IMG/VR virus record: IMGVR_UViG_3300035180_001524
Span: 1-38,487 of that record
Direction: 5' to 3' (one strand)
Source: a virus
DNA length: 38,487 nt
Below are positions 23,121-32,170 of this stretch, one piece after another (positions within the stretch are counted from its first letter, which is position 1; each line of letters opens with the position of its first letter). The notes beneath the pieces are model-generated. The model had not been told where the DNA came from. It did not search any database and saw only the letters and a list, made by a program, of their open reading frames with translations. A program made the position numbers and the translations under genes.

Positions 23121-23362
23121 TTGCTTCAGCAGCCGCGAGGCGGGCAATGCGACGCGCCAACCAGCGGATCATGGAGCGCGCGGCGGGCCGCCTGCCGTCG
23201 GTCATTCACACCGCCGCCGACCAGGTGTTCGAGCGCCAAGCCAGCGGCCTGTCAAGCCTCACCGTCACGCCGGACACGTCAAACCTACAAGACCCGACGA
23301 CCGGGCAGTTCTACTTTCTGGTGGGCTACTCCATGCTCGGTGGACCGGATATCGTGAAATGA
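23117..23362 (+). CDS. Small protein between tail tip genes
   Basis: The 81-residue product starts MIASAAARRAMRRANQRIME, a basic helical stretch, and continues with SVIHTAADQVFERQASGLSS and a strand-rich end (GQFYFLVGYSMLGGPDIVK). The ATG overlaps the preceding stop (ATGA) and the gene overlaps the next ATG by four bases, so it is coupled to both tail genes. Function unknown; a small tail-tip chaperone or linker is possible. Confidence 0.55.
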   Translation: MIASAAARRAMRRANQRIMERAAGRLPSVIHTAADQVFERQASGLSSLTVTPDTSNLQDPTTGQFYFLVGYSMLGGPDIVK

Positions 23363-26355
23363 TCCTGCGAACGGGCCGGACACGGACGCTAACCCTGCGC
23401 GGGGCGATCACGAGCGGCGTTGAATGGCACACGGTGTTCGTGAATGGGACCTACATCCCCACGTGGAGCTATCCGGTGATCTACGCTCAGGCTCCGTGGG
23501 GCGCGTGGGCGCGCCTGTCTGGCTACGTCGTGAACCAGTTTCCGCCCGGGCAGGCTAACCTGACGTTGCAAGCCGGCTACGGCACGGGGAGCAACACGCA
23601 GACCATTTCGACCGCGTTCGGCATGGACGAGGTCATTCCGATCAATGACCCAATCCTGTTCACGGTGCCGGTCGAGGAATGCGCCGAGATCACGCGCGAG
23701 ATATGGGACGACATCAGCAACCGGCCAATCCCGGTTTCCGAATGCGCCGACCCAACGCTACTAACGCGCGACAAATACGTCGGGCACCCACTTTACAAGC
23801 TCAGGTTGTTTGAGCGCATGGTCGTAGGTGGCCAGATGACGACGAGCGTCACTGCGAACGGTACGACAGTCACCTACTCCGTCCCGGTGACAACCGCAGA
23901 CGAGGTCGATTACAGCGTCTATGTGACGCAGGACCTCACGGCGGAGGCCCGCACGGCTTCGACGTCGATTACCTGGACGATAGAAGGTGGCGACAGCACG
24001 GTGCCGGCGTACCTGCCAAACTATTCCTACTTGGACGACTACTGCACCGCCACTGCTTCTGCCGGCGCGACAACAGTGAACCTGCTCCAGTCGACCAACG
24101 TTCATCTGCAGGTAGACGTCGGCTACTACCGCTCCTATTCGATCACCGGGTCGCTCAAGGCGTACGACATCGCCTATCCCGGTTCAGTAGCAATGCTAAT
24201 CGACGAGGATAACCAGCATCTCGGCAAACGGTCGCTCATCTCGGACGGTTGGAGCAACTCGGGCAAGCAAATCTTCCACGGAACGATCGTCGGGAACCGG
24301 GACGGCGTTCAAATGCCGACCGTAGGCATTGAGGACACCCGTTGCGCCCTGTTCGCCTCCTTGTCGCAGGGTCCAGTGGACGGCGACGCCTACACTCTAT
24401 CCGCGCTCGGCGAGGACGTTGACGACATCTACGTGAGGTTCCGTTGCTGGCCAACGTTCAGCGCAGTGCGCGCGAGTAACTACCTGATTAGCTTCGATAA
24501 CTGTTCAACACTCACTCCTACAGGCGATCTCGCGGGTCAGTGGTACGGGCTGGGCGGAGCGGTTCTGTCCATCGAGAACGCGCAGATCAGGATCGACACT
24601 GCGGCGAGCGGGACGCAGGGCCTCCGCAGGACGTTCACAAACAGGTGGGCGAACCTGTCGCAGGGCGTTATGGAGATCGAAATGACGGGCCCCGCCGGGC
24701 CGGGCATAACCGTCACGCTCTACTCGCCGACCGGCGCGACGAAAACGTGGGAACACGATTGGAAGGGCAGGCCGATCGACCTCAGTCTCGGCTACACGAT
24801 CCTCGACCTGTGCAACCCAGACAGCGCGACGGCTGCGGTCGACACCTGGGACACCCGCTGGCCGCTTCCAACCGTGGACTCCGACTACTCGGGCGTCACG
24901 AGCTGCAACCAACTGGAGATCACGGGTCTACAGAACTCGCAAACGTACCATCTCGTCAATCTAGAGGTCACGTGGGCGAGCAAAACGAACGTTTCATGTA
25001 TGGCCTCTCGCGCAAACTGGGTGCTGGAGCAATCGGCGCAGATCAGCGAGGGCGTCACGAGCGAGACCTACATCGTGCGCGGTATCCTGGGCATGTCAGA
25101 CGGCAGGCAGTCCTTCGAGGACGGACACGCGCGCCTAATCGCCGTTACGTCGTCGGCAGGCACAGACTACGAAATGTACGAGGTTCCCATCGGTACACTC
25201 CTGTCCACGACAGGGAACGCGCAACTGGAGCCGTGGCCGCCCTATCCCGGATGGACCATGACGGGCACGATCGTCAGCGACCCTCCGGACGGGACAGGTC
25301 TGCTCAGTGATTGGCTCAACACGAACCGATACCTTGGCTGGCTACGTGGTGGCGGGTGGGCCTACATTCCTGGCACCGGGTGGGCGGCTGGCACGGATAT
25401 CCCGGCGGGCGCGCCATCCCAGACGGCGGACCTATATGCGCAGGTCTGCGTCGACCGGATCGACTGGTATCCCGGATGCGGTGACGCATTCTCATTCAGC
25501 TCAACGAACACGGGGGCATACGGCGATACGCTCTACTGTGCCGCGGCGGCGGTCCTACGCGGCGGTGGGCACGGGCTGGTCTACGGAGGCGACCCGCGCG
25601 TACCCGTCAACGCACAGACGGTGACGAACACGGACATGGTCACGAACGACAGCGCAGGGACGGGCACGAGTAACACGCTCGGATGGTGGGAGAGCGGAAC
25701 GCCGTTCGGACGGGGCGAGCGGTCCGTCAAAACAGCGTCAGGGGCGCAGTTCGCCTACGCGACCTGGCACAATCGCAAGCGACAGCGCATTGTTCTCTCG
25801 GTGGCGACGCCCGCCGCCTACCGCTGCGTCGAGTACGACCATCCGAGAAACTGGCTGCACGCGTCGGATGCGAAGAAGATCAAAACGGCCCATGCGTGGG
25901 ACTTCGCCGCGCTCATGCGGAGCACCGACTACCCGTACACATGGATGAGGCTGCGCGCGAACCCGCATAACGGCTCACTGCTCATGCTGGGGATCATCCC
26001 GGCCTCCGCGCCGCCGTACACCTACTATGTCTGCTACGGCAGAGACGGCGGCCTCACCACTCAGGAGCTATTTAGCATGACTGCAAACTCGGCGTTGATC
26101 GAGCACGACTTGGCGCGTGGCCTGTGGGTGCTCCTCTACGAATCCGGCGGCGCAATCCAGCGGCGCACGTGTAGCGATGCGTCGGATATGAGCTCGTGGA
26201 CGGATGCGACGGCTCTGTCGATCTCTGGCACGCTCCTGGACTGTACCTACGACCGCCGGTACGCGCGAATGGCGCTCGTTACGACATCGGGGAACGTGAC
26301 CAAAGTGCTCTCATCGAGCGACAGCGGCGAAACGTGGACAGAAAGGCTGGTGTGA
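23359..26355 (+). CDS. Large tail fibre/tip protein with sialidase-like Asp box
   Basis: The 998-residue protein is beta-rich throughout, with many Thr/Ser/Gly strands and few helices. Its last residues, SSSDSGETWTERLV (985-998), contain an Asp-box motif S-x-D-x-G-x-T-W of sialidase-type and other beta-propeller proteins. This suggests a partial propeller or a receptor-binding end. No catalytic residues are claimed. It overlaps the previous gene by four bases and is followed at once by another fibre-like gene. Role in host recognition is inferred from place and composition. Confidence 0.55.
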   Translation: MILRTGRTRTLTLRGAITSGVEWHTVFVNGTYIPTWSYPVIYAQAPWGAWARLSGYVVNQFPPGQANLTLQAGYGTGSNTQTISTAFGMDEVIPINDPILFTVPVEECAEITREIWDDISNRPIPVSECADPTLLTRDKYVGHPLYKLRLFERMVVGGQMTTSVTANGTTVTYSVPVTTADEVDYSVYVTQDLTAEARTASTSITWTIEGGDSTVPAYLPNYSYLDDYCTATASAGATTVNLLQSTNVHLQVDVGYYRSYSITGSLKAYDIAYPGSVAMLIDEDNQHLGKRSLISDGWSNSGKQIFHGTIVGNRDGVQMPTVGIEDTRCALFASLSQGPVDGDAYTLSALGEDVDDIYVRFRCWPTFSAVRASNYLISFDNCSTLTPTGDLAGQWYGLGGAVLSIENAQIRIDTAASGTQGLRRTFTNRWANLSQGVMEIEMTGPAGPGITVTLYSPTGATKTWEHDWKGRPIDLSLGYTILDLCNPDSATAAVDTWDTRWPLPTVDSDYSGVTSCNQLEITGLQNSQTYHLVNLEVTWASKTNVSCMASRANWVLEQSAQISEGVTSETYIVRGILGMSDGRQSFEDGHARLIAVTSSAGTDYEMYEVPIGTLLSTTGNAQLEPWPPYPGWTMTGTIVSDPPDGTGLLSDWLNTNRYLGWLRGGGWAYIPGTGWAAGTDIPAGAPSQTADLYAQVCVDRIDWYPGCGDAFSFSSTNTGAYGDTLYCAAAAVLRGGGHGLVYGGDPRVPVNAQTVTNTDMVTNDSAGTGTSNTLGWWESGTPFGRGERSVKTASGAQFAYATWHNRKRQRIVLSVATPAAYRCVEYDHPRNWLHASDAKKIKTAHAWDFAALMRSTDYPYTWMRLRANPHNGSLLMLGIIPASAPPYTYYVCYGRDGGLTTQELFSMTANSALIEHDLARGLWVLLYESGGAIQRRTCSDASDMSSWTDATALSISGTLLDCTYDRRYARMALVTTSGNVTKVLSSSDSGETWTERLV

Positions 26356-26358
26356 TAG

Positions 26359-27111
26359 ATGGCAATAACTACCATTAGCGGCACATTACCGACCTCCGTA
26401 ACCGCGGCGGGCGTGCGGAACTACACGACTGGCGACGCGGTCTCAGCGGCGGGGCTGCAGGCCGACCTCGGCGACGCGTACGCTCCGGCAATGTACTGCC
26501 TCCCGGCGGGCGTAGTGCTCGGGTTCGCCTGCACCACCTCTGGCCTCGGCGTAACGATCCCGGCGGGGTCTGTCTGGTACGCGCGGCAGGTCTGGCTCGT
26601 GACGACGGATACCGTGGTAACGGTGCCGGACAATGCGACGACGTACCTCTGGGGTTGCTCGGACGGCGTGATCAGACAGACGTCAACGACCACTCCGCCG
26701 ACGGGATACTCGGCCTACACGGCGGCGATTGTCGCGCAGGTATCAGCCTCGGGCGGAATGGCTACCGTTGCGTCCTACAAACAATGGGCCATGGGGAGCT
26801 CGATCGTTGCCGTCCCGGGCGGACTGACGTCGATCACCGGGTCCCTGCCGAACGCCGACTACACGGTCCTGCCGGCGCAATACGCCGGAGAGGTGATCCT
26901 GGTGGCACACACGGGCTGGACAGCGACGCACAACCTCGTCATGCCGCTCGCCGCGGGTATGCGCCGGTGGATCGTCAACACGTGCGGGCAGTCGGTCGTC
27001 GTCAAAGGCGCGACAGGAACCGGCCCGACGATCGCGATGGCGCGTGCGGCCGCGGTGGTGTGCGATGGCACGAACTGGCTCCGGCTTAGCGCAGATTCGG
27101 TCTTGACATAG
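26359..27111 (+). CDS. Tail fibre-like protein
   Basis: The 250-residue product begins MAITTISGTLPTSVTAAGVRN and contains AGLQADLGDAYAPAMYCLPAG and a WYARQVWLVTTDTVVTVPDNAT strand series typical of phage fibre or adhesin stems. The C-terminal half repeats such strands (AGEVILVAHTGWTATHNLVM). A host-binding fibre is likely. The last codons before its stop form the -35 box of the next promoter (TTGACA at 27103-27108), so the gene end and the promoter overlap. Confidence 0.6.
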   Translation: MAITTISGTLPTSVTAAGVRNYTTGDAVSAAGLQADLGDAYAPAMYCLPAGVVLGFACTTSGLGVTIPAGSVWYARQVWLVTTDTVVTVPDNATTYLWGCSDGVIRQTSTTTPPTGYSAYTAAIVAQVSASGGMATVASYKQWAMGSSIVAVPGGLTSITGSLPNADYTVLPAQYAGEVILVAHTGWTATHNLVMPLAAGMRRWIVNTCGQSVVVKGATGTGPTIAMARAAAVVCDGTNWLRLSADSVLT

Positions 27112-27131
27112 ACGCGCGTAAGGCGTACAAT
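27103..27131 (+). promoter_or_regulatory. Sigma70-type promoter for lysis and tailspike genes
   Basis: TTGACA at 27103-27108 and TACAAT at 27126-27131 are exactly 17 bases apart. The predicted start is near 27138. It shares box sequences with the primase promoter and drives the operon 27288-32701. Confidence 0.87.
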
Positions 27132-27148
27132 GACTGCAACAGCATACA

Positions 27149-27206
27149 GGCGGCTTTGCGAAGCCCGTTTCCGGACTCAGACGATCCGGTGCGGGCTTCT
27201 GTCGCC
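27149..27206 (+). ncRNA. Promoter-proximal structured RNA, copy 2 (ahead of lysis genes)
   Basis: It starts about 11 nt after the predicted transcription start. P1 is GGCGGC (27149-27154) with GTCGCC (27201-27206); the internal loop TTTGC faces a single T; P2 is GAAGCCCG (27160-27167) with CGGGCTTC (27192-27199); an inner CCGGA/TCCGG hairpin caps it. Compared with 8436-8491 the UUUGC loop and flanking strand are invariant while P1 and P2 change compatibly (G-C for G-U, C-G for U-G). The GGCTT-TGCG-AAGCC alternative hairpin is kept too. Confidence 0.75.
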
Positions 27207-27287
27207 TTTGATACCCGCCGTGAGTGCACCGGCGTTTGGACCTGACAGCGCGAACGTCCAGAACTCCCGCGACGGGGGAGGCGCAGG

Positions 27288-27638
27288 ATGACCATTGGAG
27301 GAATGTGTCCATTGGCCGACAATAAAGAACTTTGCGACCAAGTAATAACACTCGGCAAGGCAGTGCCGAGCCTCATCGAGACGGTCAACGCAAACGGCGT
27401 GACTCTGGCGCGGATCGAGGAGAAGGTGTCGGCGTTGCCGGAGATCGCGCGCGGGCAGCACGAGGCGGCGCAGCGTCTGGCCGCGCTAGAGGAGCACCTG
27501 CGCGGGGCCGAGGCGCGCATCAGCTCGCTGGAGAAACAACAGGATGACTCGCGCCGGTTCCTCATCTCGGCCATGTTCGCCGCCGTCATGGGTTTCGTGA
27601 CGGGTATACTCGGTCTGGCATTGCGCGGTAGCCGCTAG
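27288..27638 (+). CDS. Coiled-coil/transmembrane protein, XhlA/holin-like
   Basis: The 116-residue protein has a long coiled-coil (EEKVSALPEIARGQHEAAQRL to SSLEKQQ) and a C-terminal membrane segment FLISAMFAAVMGFVTGILGL followed by a short basic tail. This is the layout of hemolysin XhlA-type proteins that accompany holins and amidases in lysis cassettes. The amidase lies two genes downstream. The first start at 27288 (GGGAGG upstream) is preferred over the internal ATG at 27303. It could also be a virion-associated protein with a membrane anchor. Confidence 0.7.
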   Translation: MTIGGMCPLADNKELCDQVITLGKAVPSLIETVNANGVTLARIEEKVSALPEIARGQHEAAQRLAALEEHLRGAEARISSLEKQQDDSRRFLISAMFAAVMGFVTGILGLALRGSR

Positions 27639-27658
27639 ATCGCGGCAGGAGGAGGCAA

Positions 27659-28093
27659 ATGATGGGCACCACTCAGCTCGACATCACTCAGCTCGCGGCG
27701 AAGGTCGATCAGCTCGTAAAGCAGCTCGCGGCCATTGCACCGCGGCACTGGAAGGGCAACTGTCCGCCCGACCCGCATCATTTCGACGCCGGCAGCATTC
27801 AGGCCGACGCGTCGCTCGACGCAGTCGCGAAGACCGTGACCCTCCGTTTCCGGTTCACGGACGGCGGAGCGCCCCACGAGGTGGCGGCGACCATGCGCTG
27901 GGATCAGATCGGCATTCGAGGCGGCGCGGACGTCGTGACCGTTGACGGTGTGCAGCTCTCTGGCGCGGACTGCGTGATCGGGCACCGGGAGGGGTTGGAG
28001 GGTCTGCACTGGTACGCGCGCATCGTCTGCGAGTTCCGCGGCACATTGCCGACAGGCGCGCCGGTGCGCTACCGATTCGACGGAGACCTCTGA
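27659..28093 (+). CDS. Hypothetical protein of lysis cassette
   Basis: The 144-residue product has an amphipathic N-terminal helix (LDITQLAAKVDQLVKQLAAIA), then a beta-rich domain with CPPDPHHFDAGSIQADASLDA, ATMRWDQIGIRG, a short TVDGVQLSGADCVIG segment and a C-terminal strand. It resembles an Ig- or carbohydrate-binding-like fold of unknown type. AGGAGG precedes the start ATGATGG. Position between the holin-like and amidase genes suggests a lysis or cell-wall-related role, unproven. Confidence 0.6.
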   Translation: MMGTTQLDITQLAAKVDQLVKQLAAIAPRHWKGNCPPDPHHFDAGSIQADASLDAVAKTVTLRFRFTDGGAPHEVAATMRWDQIGIRGGADVVTVDGVQLSGADCVIGHREGLEGLHWYARIVCEFRGTLPTGAPVRYRFDGDL

Positions 28094-28593
28094 TGCCGGA
28101 CCTTCCATGCATTTGGCGGGGTGCCGGGGCATTCAAACCGGGGCGCACAGGGCCGATTAGCGCGATCATCCTGCATTCGTCCGATGGACATGAGCAGGGT
28201 GACATCGAAACGCTCACCGGGCCAGAGGTCTCGGCGCACTACTACGTTACGCGTACCGGTACGCTTTACCATCTGGTCCTAGATCGGGATACTGCGTTCC
28301 ACGTCGGGAAAGCGGATCGGCCCGAGCACAGCAATGGCCGGACGATCGGGATCGAGCAGGAACACATCGACGGGCAGGACGATTGGCCAGAGGCTCAGCT
28401 TACGACCGTTGCCCGACTTGTCTGTGCGTTGCGGGAACAGTACGGGTTTTTGCCTGTTCTCTCACACGCCGCGGTGGCCGTACCGCCCGGTCGCAAGGTT
28501 GACCCTCAAGGCTATCCGTGGGACAAGCTCAGCGCGGCAGTGGCGGCGGAGGCAGGTAAATGGTGGAAGCTCCTACCTAAACGGGAGGAATAA
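28093..28593 (+). CDS. N-acetylmuramoyl-L-alanine amidase endolysin
   Basis: The 166-residue protein is an Amidase_2/PGRP-type zinc amidase cutting the bond between N-acetylmuramic acid and L-alanine. The zinc ligands read as His28 (AIILHSS), His125 (VLSHAAV) and Asp137 (GRKVDPQG); other family blocks are VSAHYYVTRTGTLYHLV, AFHVGKA and TIGIEQEH with Glu88. There is no added cell-wall-binding domain. The gene shares bases with the preceding stop. As the terminal lytic enzyme it is released by holin-like proteins upstream or downstream. Confidence 0.93.
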   Translation: MPDLPCIWRGAGAFKPGRTGPISAIILHSSDGHEQGDIETLTGPEVSAHYYVTRTGTLYHLVLDRDTAFHVGKADRPEHSNGRTIGIEQEHIDGQDDWPEAQLTTVARLVCALREQYGFLPVLSHAAVAVPPGRKVDPQGYPWDKLSAAVAAEAGKWWKLLPKREE

Positions 28594-28596
28594 CGG

Positions 28597-28773
28597 ATGG
28601 TAGCGAAAGTAGCCATACTCACAATCTGCTACGGTATCCTCGCGGCGGGGGCGACGTGGGCCGTGACGCCGAACTGGCGGACCGCCCTCTGGGGCGGCGT
28701 TCTCGGAGCCGCGACGTACCTCAAGGGCAAGCTCGAAGAGAAACCGAGTTCGCTCGGCAAAGGGGAGGACTAA
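28597..28773 (+). CDS. Small two-TM protein, holin-like
   Basis: The 58-residue product starts MVAKVAILTICYGILAAGAT with two hydrophobic helices split by a VTPNWRTALW turn and ends with a basic-acidic tail (KLEEKPSSLGKGED). Class-II holins have this plan: two TM helices and a charged C-terminus. It follows the amidase by three bases and starts after GGAGGAATAACGG; the next gene begins right after its TAA. It is too short for common gene-calling limits but well supported by spacing and membrane character. Confidence 0.65.
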   Translation: MVAKVAILTICYGILAAGATWAVTPNWRTALWGGVLGAATYLKGKLEEKPSSLGKGED

Positions 28774-29085
28774 ATGGCCGCGACAGACAGGCAGATGCAG
28801 GACTATTGCGACCAGCGCATTCGCGTTCGAGCCGAGCAGGTTCGCGCGCTCCTGGCCGCGATGCAGGACGACAAGGCCGCGATCGACGACGTCTATGCCC
28901 GCGCGAGTGACGCTAACTCGCCATGGGCAGACGCGCGCACTGATGGGCCGCCGCATCTGCTGGTGAGCAGTGACATCTTGTCTTACAATACATTCATCAT
29001 GGACCTAATCGCGGCGATTCAGAACGACGCGCAGTGGCCTGTGGTGTACAAAGCATGCGTGAGGCCAGTCGGGTTCGGAACCTAG
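28774..29085 (+). CDS. Hypothetical protein after holin-like gene
   Basis: The 103-residue product has a helical N-terminus (RQMQDYCDQRIRVRAEQVRA) followed by DDVYARASDANSPWADART and an SYNTFIMDLIAAIQNDAQW helix. No family is recognised. The ATG follows the preceding TAA directly and AAAGGGGAGG in the previous gene serves as its ribosome site. It might be a small virion or lysis accessory protein. Confidence 0.55.
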   Translation: MAATDRQMQDYCDQRIRVRAEQVRALLAAMQDDKAAIDDVYARASDANSPWADARTDGPPHLLVSSDILSYNTFIMDLIAAIQNDAQWPVVYKACVRPVGFGT

Positions 29086-29090
29086 GCGAG

Positions 29091-29330
29091 ATGGAAACCG
29101 AGCCGCAGATACCGCCGGAACCGCCGGACAGCTTTCCGAACGCGGAGCCCACGTATGCGCCCGGCGATAGGGTAGTTGTGGCGAGCGGCGGCGTCTACTG
29201 TGGCGGGGAGGTTGTGCCGATGGAGCCGTATTGGTCGGACAGGACCGCGCGGCGATGGGTGCGCGTGCATTTGGACGACGGGCGGCGATTGCGGGTTCAT
29301 CGCGTGGAGATTGTACAGAGGACAGACTAA
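29091..29330 (+). CDS. Single-unit SH3/KOW-like small protein
   Basis: The 79-residue product has a proline-rich start (PQIPPEPPDSFPNAEP) and then YAPGDRVVVASGGVYCGGEVV with a second half WVRVHLDDGRRLRVHRVEIVQ. The APGDRVVV opening and charged closing strand match the barrel units at 873-1684 and 2591-2821, making a fourth gene of this group, far from the others. The ATG at 29091 is chosen over 29034 and 29055 because those lie inside the previous gene. The function is unknown. Confidence 0.6.
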   Translation: METEPQIPPEPPDSFPNAEPTYAPGDRVVVASGGVYCGGEVVPMEPYWSDRTARRWVRVHLDDGRRLRVHRVEIVQRTD

Positions 29331-31052
29331 ATGGGATTGCCTGCTTATTCCGTTCTTGAGGTGCACCCGACAGGGTCGGATACCAACGGCGGAGGGTTCT
29401 CCATCGACCGAACAATGGCGACCGACGGCGCGATTTCGAACGCCAACACCTCCGCCCCGGTGATCTCGTCTGCCTCCTACTCGTTCCAATCGAGCGACGT
29501 CGGTGCGTGGTTATTCATATCGGCAGGCACGAATACTGTCAAGGGCTGGTATAAGATCGCGTCTGTCGCAAGCGGAGCGGCTACGCTTGATGCTGCTATC
29601 GGGCATGCCGTGGTGTTCGCGGGTGTGCCTAGCACTGCGGTCGGCTGCGGGAATGCCGCAACGCTAACCGGCGTTACGTGGACGGTGGACTACTCGCAGG
29701 GAGACGCGGGCATTGCGCTCTCCTCTCTCGCGACTGTCAGCCCGTGGACGACGATTACGTGCGCCGCCGCGACAAAGGCGTGGGTCGGAAACTTCATACA
29801 CCTAGACGCCGTGGGCAGTTTCACGTCCGGATGGTACTGCATCATGTCTGTGATGGCGGGGACCTCATTCGTAGTCGATCGCGCCTGTGCTACGGCCGAT
29901 TCGAGTGGGGGAACGGGAGCGCTGGGCGGCGCGCTCGCGACGCCGAATCAAGCGGCTACCGTCGTCACGTTCTCGAACTCGCGCGTATTCATGACGGGGG
30001 CATACACCATTTCGGCGAATGCGTCGTTCACGTCATATACCACGAACATCATTGGATATGGCACCATTCGCGGTGATGGAACGCGCGCTACTGTGAATGC
30101 CGGAGCCGATTCGCTAACATTGCTATACACACACGACGCGTATTACTCGACCATCACGCATATTGTGATGAATGGCAATGGGCACGCATCCATCAACGGC
30201 TACTCGGGAACATACCTGCAGGTTACCAACTGCATTGCTATCTCCTGCGACACTGGGATAAGCGGATATGGAGCCTACAAATGCCGTGCCGAGACATGTG
30301 CGACCGGTTTCAGTTGCAATGCAGATCGCTGCGTCGCCTATAACTGCACGACTGGATTTGGAGGCCAGATTTGTTCTGATTGCATCGCTATCGGCGGAAC
30401 GTCTGGCTTTGCTGCTAACGCATTCTATATCGCCTATCGTTGTACAGCATATGGACAATCTGGCAATGGGTTCGCCGCTAGTGGGACGAACCTGCGCTGC
30501 GTAGGATGCATAGCCGCTGGTTGCGGAGGCGTAGGGTTCGCGCAGTCCTATAATACTATTGCCACGTTGCAGTATATCAACTGCTTCGCCTACGCCTGCA
30601 CGGGAGGCTCTGTGCCATCTGGGACCGTCATGTACGGGGGATCGACGGTAACGACACTCTCCGCGTCCCCGTTCATCGACGCGCCTGGCGGAAACTTTGG
30701 ACTGAATAACGACCCTAACGGCGGCGCGCTTTGTCGGGCTGCGCTGACCGATCAGTTCCAGAGCCTGCCTAACACCCACCCGTACTCCGACGCGGGCGCG
30801 GTCCAGCACGCAGACCCGGCAGTAGTGTTCCCTGCCGCGGGATCGATCTACGCGGGCAAAATTGGCACGATCGACGGCGTCACGCAGGTCACTGGCATAC
30901 TCCACGCGTCGAACATCTCCGGCCCCGACGCCGCGAATGGCGGGGAGAACCTCTCCGCGTCGATCCTCGGCTCCGGGCACGTCGTGGACGACGTTACTGG
31001 TAGCCTCACCGGCGGTGGCATGGGCGGTATATTCGAATCGATTGTGAGGTAG
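29331..31052 (+). CDS. Tailspike with Cys-rich right-handed beta-helix
   Basis: The 573-residue product has an N-terminal cap region and a central right-handed parallel beta-helix. Residues about 300-425 contain roughly fifteen cysteines in short-period rungs: CIAISCDTGISGY, KCRAETCATGFSC, RCVAYNCTTGFGG, CIAIGGTSGF and RCVGCIAAGCGG. Such C-x-A-x-x-C rungs repeat with a period near 20 residues. Tailspikes of this fold usually bind or cleave surface polysaccharide; no catalytic residues were identified. The ATG follows the previous TAA. The C-terminal 150 residues form a Gly-rich, fibre-like end. Confidence 0.7.
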   Translation: MGLPAYSVLEVHPTGSDTNGGGFSIDRTMATDGAISNANTSAPVISSASYSFQSSDVGAWLFISAGTNTVKGWYKIASVASGAATLDAAIGHAVVFAGVPSTAVGCGNAATLTGVTWTVDYSQGDAGIALSSLATVSPWTTITCAAATKAWVGNFIHLDAVGSFTSGWYCIMSVMAGTSFVVDRACATADSSGGTGALGGALATPNQAATVVTFSNSRVFMTGAYTISANASFTSYTTNIIGYGTIRGDGTRATVNAGADSLTLLYTHDAYYSTITHIVMNGNGHASINGYSGTYLQVTNCIAISCDTGISGYGAYKCRAETCATGFSCNADRCVAYNCTTGFGGQICSDCIAIGGTSGFAANAFYIAYRCTAYGQSGNGFAASGTNLRCVGCIAAGCGGVGFAQSYNTIATLQYINCFAYACTGGSVPSGTVMYGGSTVTTLSASPFIDAPGGNFGLNNDPNGGALCRAALTDQFQSLPNTHPYSDAGAVQHADPAVVFPAAGSIYAGKIGTIDGVTQVTGILHASNISGPDAANGGENLSASILGSGHVVDDVTGSLTGGGMGGIFESIVR

Positions 31053-31056
31053 GGCC

Positions 31057-32166
31057 ATGTACCTCGGCTCATGGGCTATCAACGACGTTCTCACATTCAG
31101 CGTAAACACGCACTCGTTCTCAACTGGCGTCGCCGCGAACGCCGACAGCGTTCCTACGTATCGCGTTTACGAGGACAATACGCAGACACCGCTCCTGACT
31201 GGGTCGATGAGTGCGTTCGACCCTGGCAATGCCGTCGGCCAGTACGTCGCACAGATGACATTGAGCGCGGCGAACGGATTCGAGGTCGGGAAAACGTACA
31301 CGATCCGGATCGCTGCGACTGTCAATGGCGTAACCGGCGCTTGCGTCCGAACGTTCCAGGTCGGGGCGAAGGTCAACACGACGCTGGTAGCCGGTACGGC
31401 GCAGACCGCGCGCGACATCGGGAATGCTCTCCCTGCCGCGGCTCCTGGGGCAAGTGGAGGGTTGCCCACCACTGACGGTACCAAACTCAACCAGACTGCG
31501 GTCCTTACATCCGCCGAGCACTCGTTGATCTCTGGCACAGACGTTCCTGCCGGGCTAACTGCGCAGGGGTACACAACGACGCGGGCGGGCTATCTCGACA
31601 CGCTCAATGGGATTGTCGCCGCGATCTGGAATGCCCTGACGTCCGGCATGGCCACGGTGGGGAGCGTGGGCAAGCGCATCGCGGACTACATCGACGTCGC
31701 AGTAAGCTCACGTGGGACCGGTACGGCGCTTGATGCCGCCGGTGTGCGTTCTGCAGTAGGCCTCGCCTCGGCGAACCTCGATACGCAGTTGGCTGCCCTG
31801 CCGACGACCACCGTGCTCAACAGCCGCACGCTCCCGAGCGCGAGTTATGCCCTGCAATCCAGCCTTGACGCCCATCTGCCGATGGCGGTCAAGCGCAATC
31901 AGTCGCTCCCGGCGTTCACGTTCGTCATGCTCGACTCGGCGGACCACGTCACGCCCAAGTCCGGCCTGACGGTCACCGCGCGGCGCAAGCTCGACACAGG
32001 GGCGTGGGCACTGTGCACGAATGCGGTCTACGTCGATGCTGCGGCTCCGGTTCCGACATATATGATCGACCTCGCAGCGGCGGACCTCAACGGCGCAGTT
32101 GTGACGCTCTCGTTCACCGCGAGCGGGGCAGATCCGCTGCAGATTACGCTCATGACGCAGGCGTAG
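31057..32166 (+). CDS. Tail fibre/baseplate-like protein
   Basis: The 369-residue product starts MYLGSWAINDVLTFSVNTHS with an Ig-like N-terminal domain (TFQVGAKVNTT), then a helical linker with IWNALTSGMATVGSVGKRIAD, common in phage structural proteins that carry W-x-A-L-x-x-G repeats, and a C-terminal beta domain (MLDSADHVTPKSGLTVTARRK). It is probably a virion protein near the tailspike. The ATG has GAGGTAGGG upstream, four bases after the tailspike stop. Confidence 0.6.
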   Translation: MYLGSWAINDVLTFSVNTHSFSTGVAANADSVPTYRVYEDNTQTPLLTGSMSAFDPGNAVGQYVAQMTLSAANGFEVGKTYTIRIAATVNGVTGACVRTFQVGAKVNTTLVAGTAQTARDIGNALPAAAPGASGGLPTTDGTKLNQTAVLTSAEHSLISGTDVPAGLTAQGYTTTRAGYLDTLNGIVAAIWNALTSGMATVGSVGKRIADYIDVAVSSRGTGTALDAAGVRSAVGLASANLDTQLAALPTTTVLNSRTLPSASYALQSSLDAHLPMAVKRNQSLPAFTFVMLDSADHVTPKSGLTVTARRKLDTGAWALCTNAVYVDAAAPVPTYMIDLAAADLNGAVVTLSFTASGADPLQITLMTQA

Positions 32167-32170
32167 GGAC

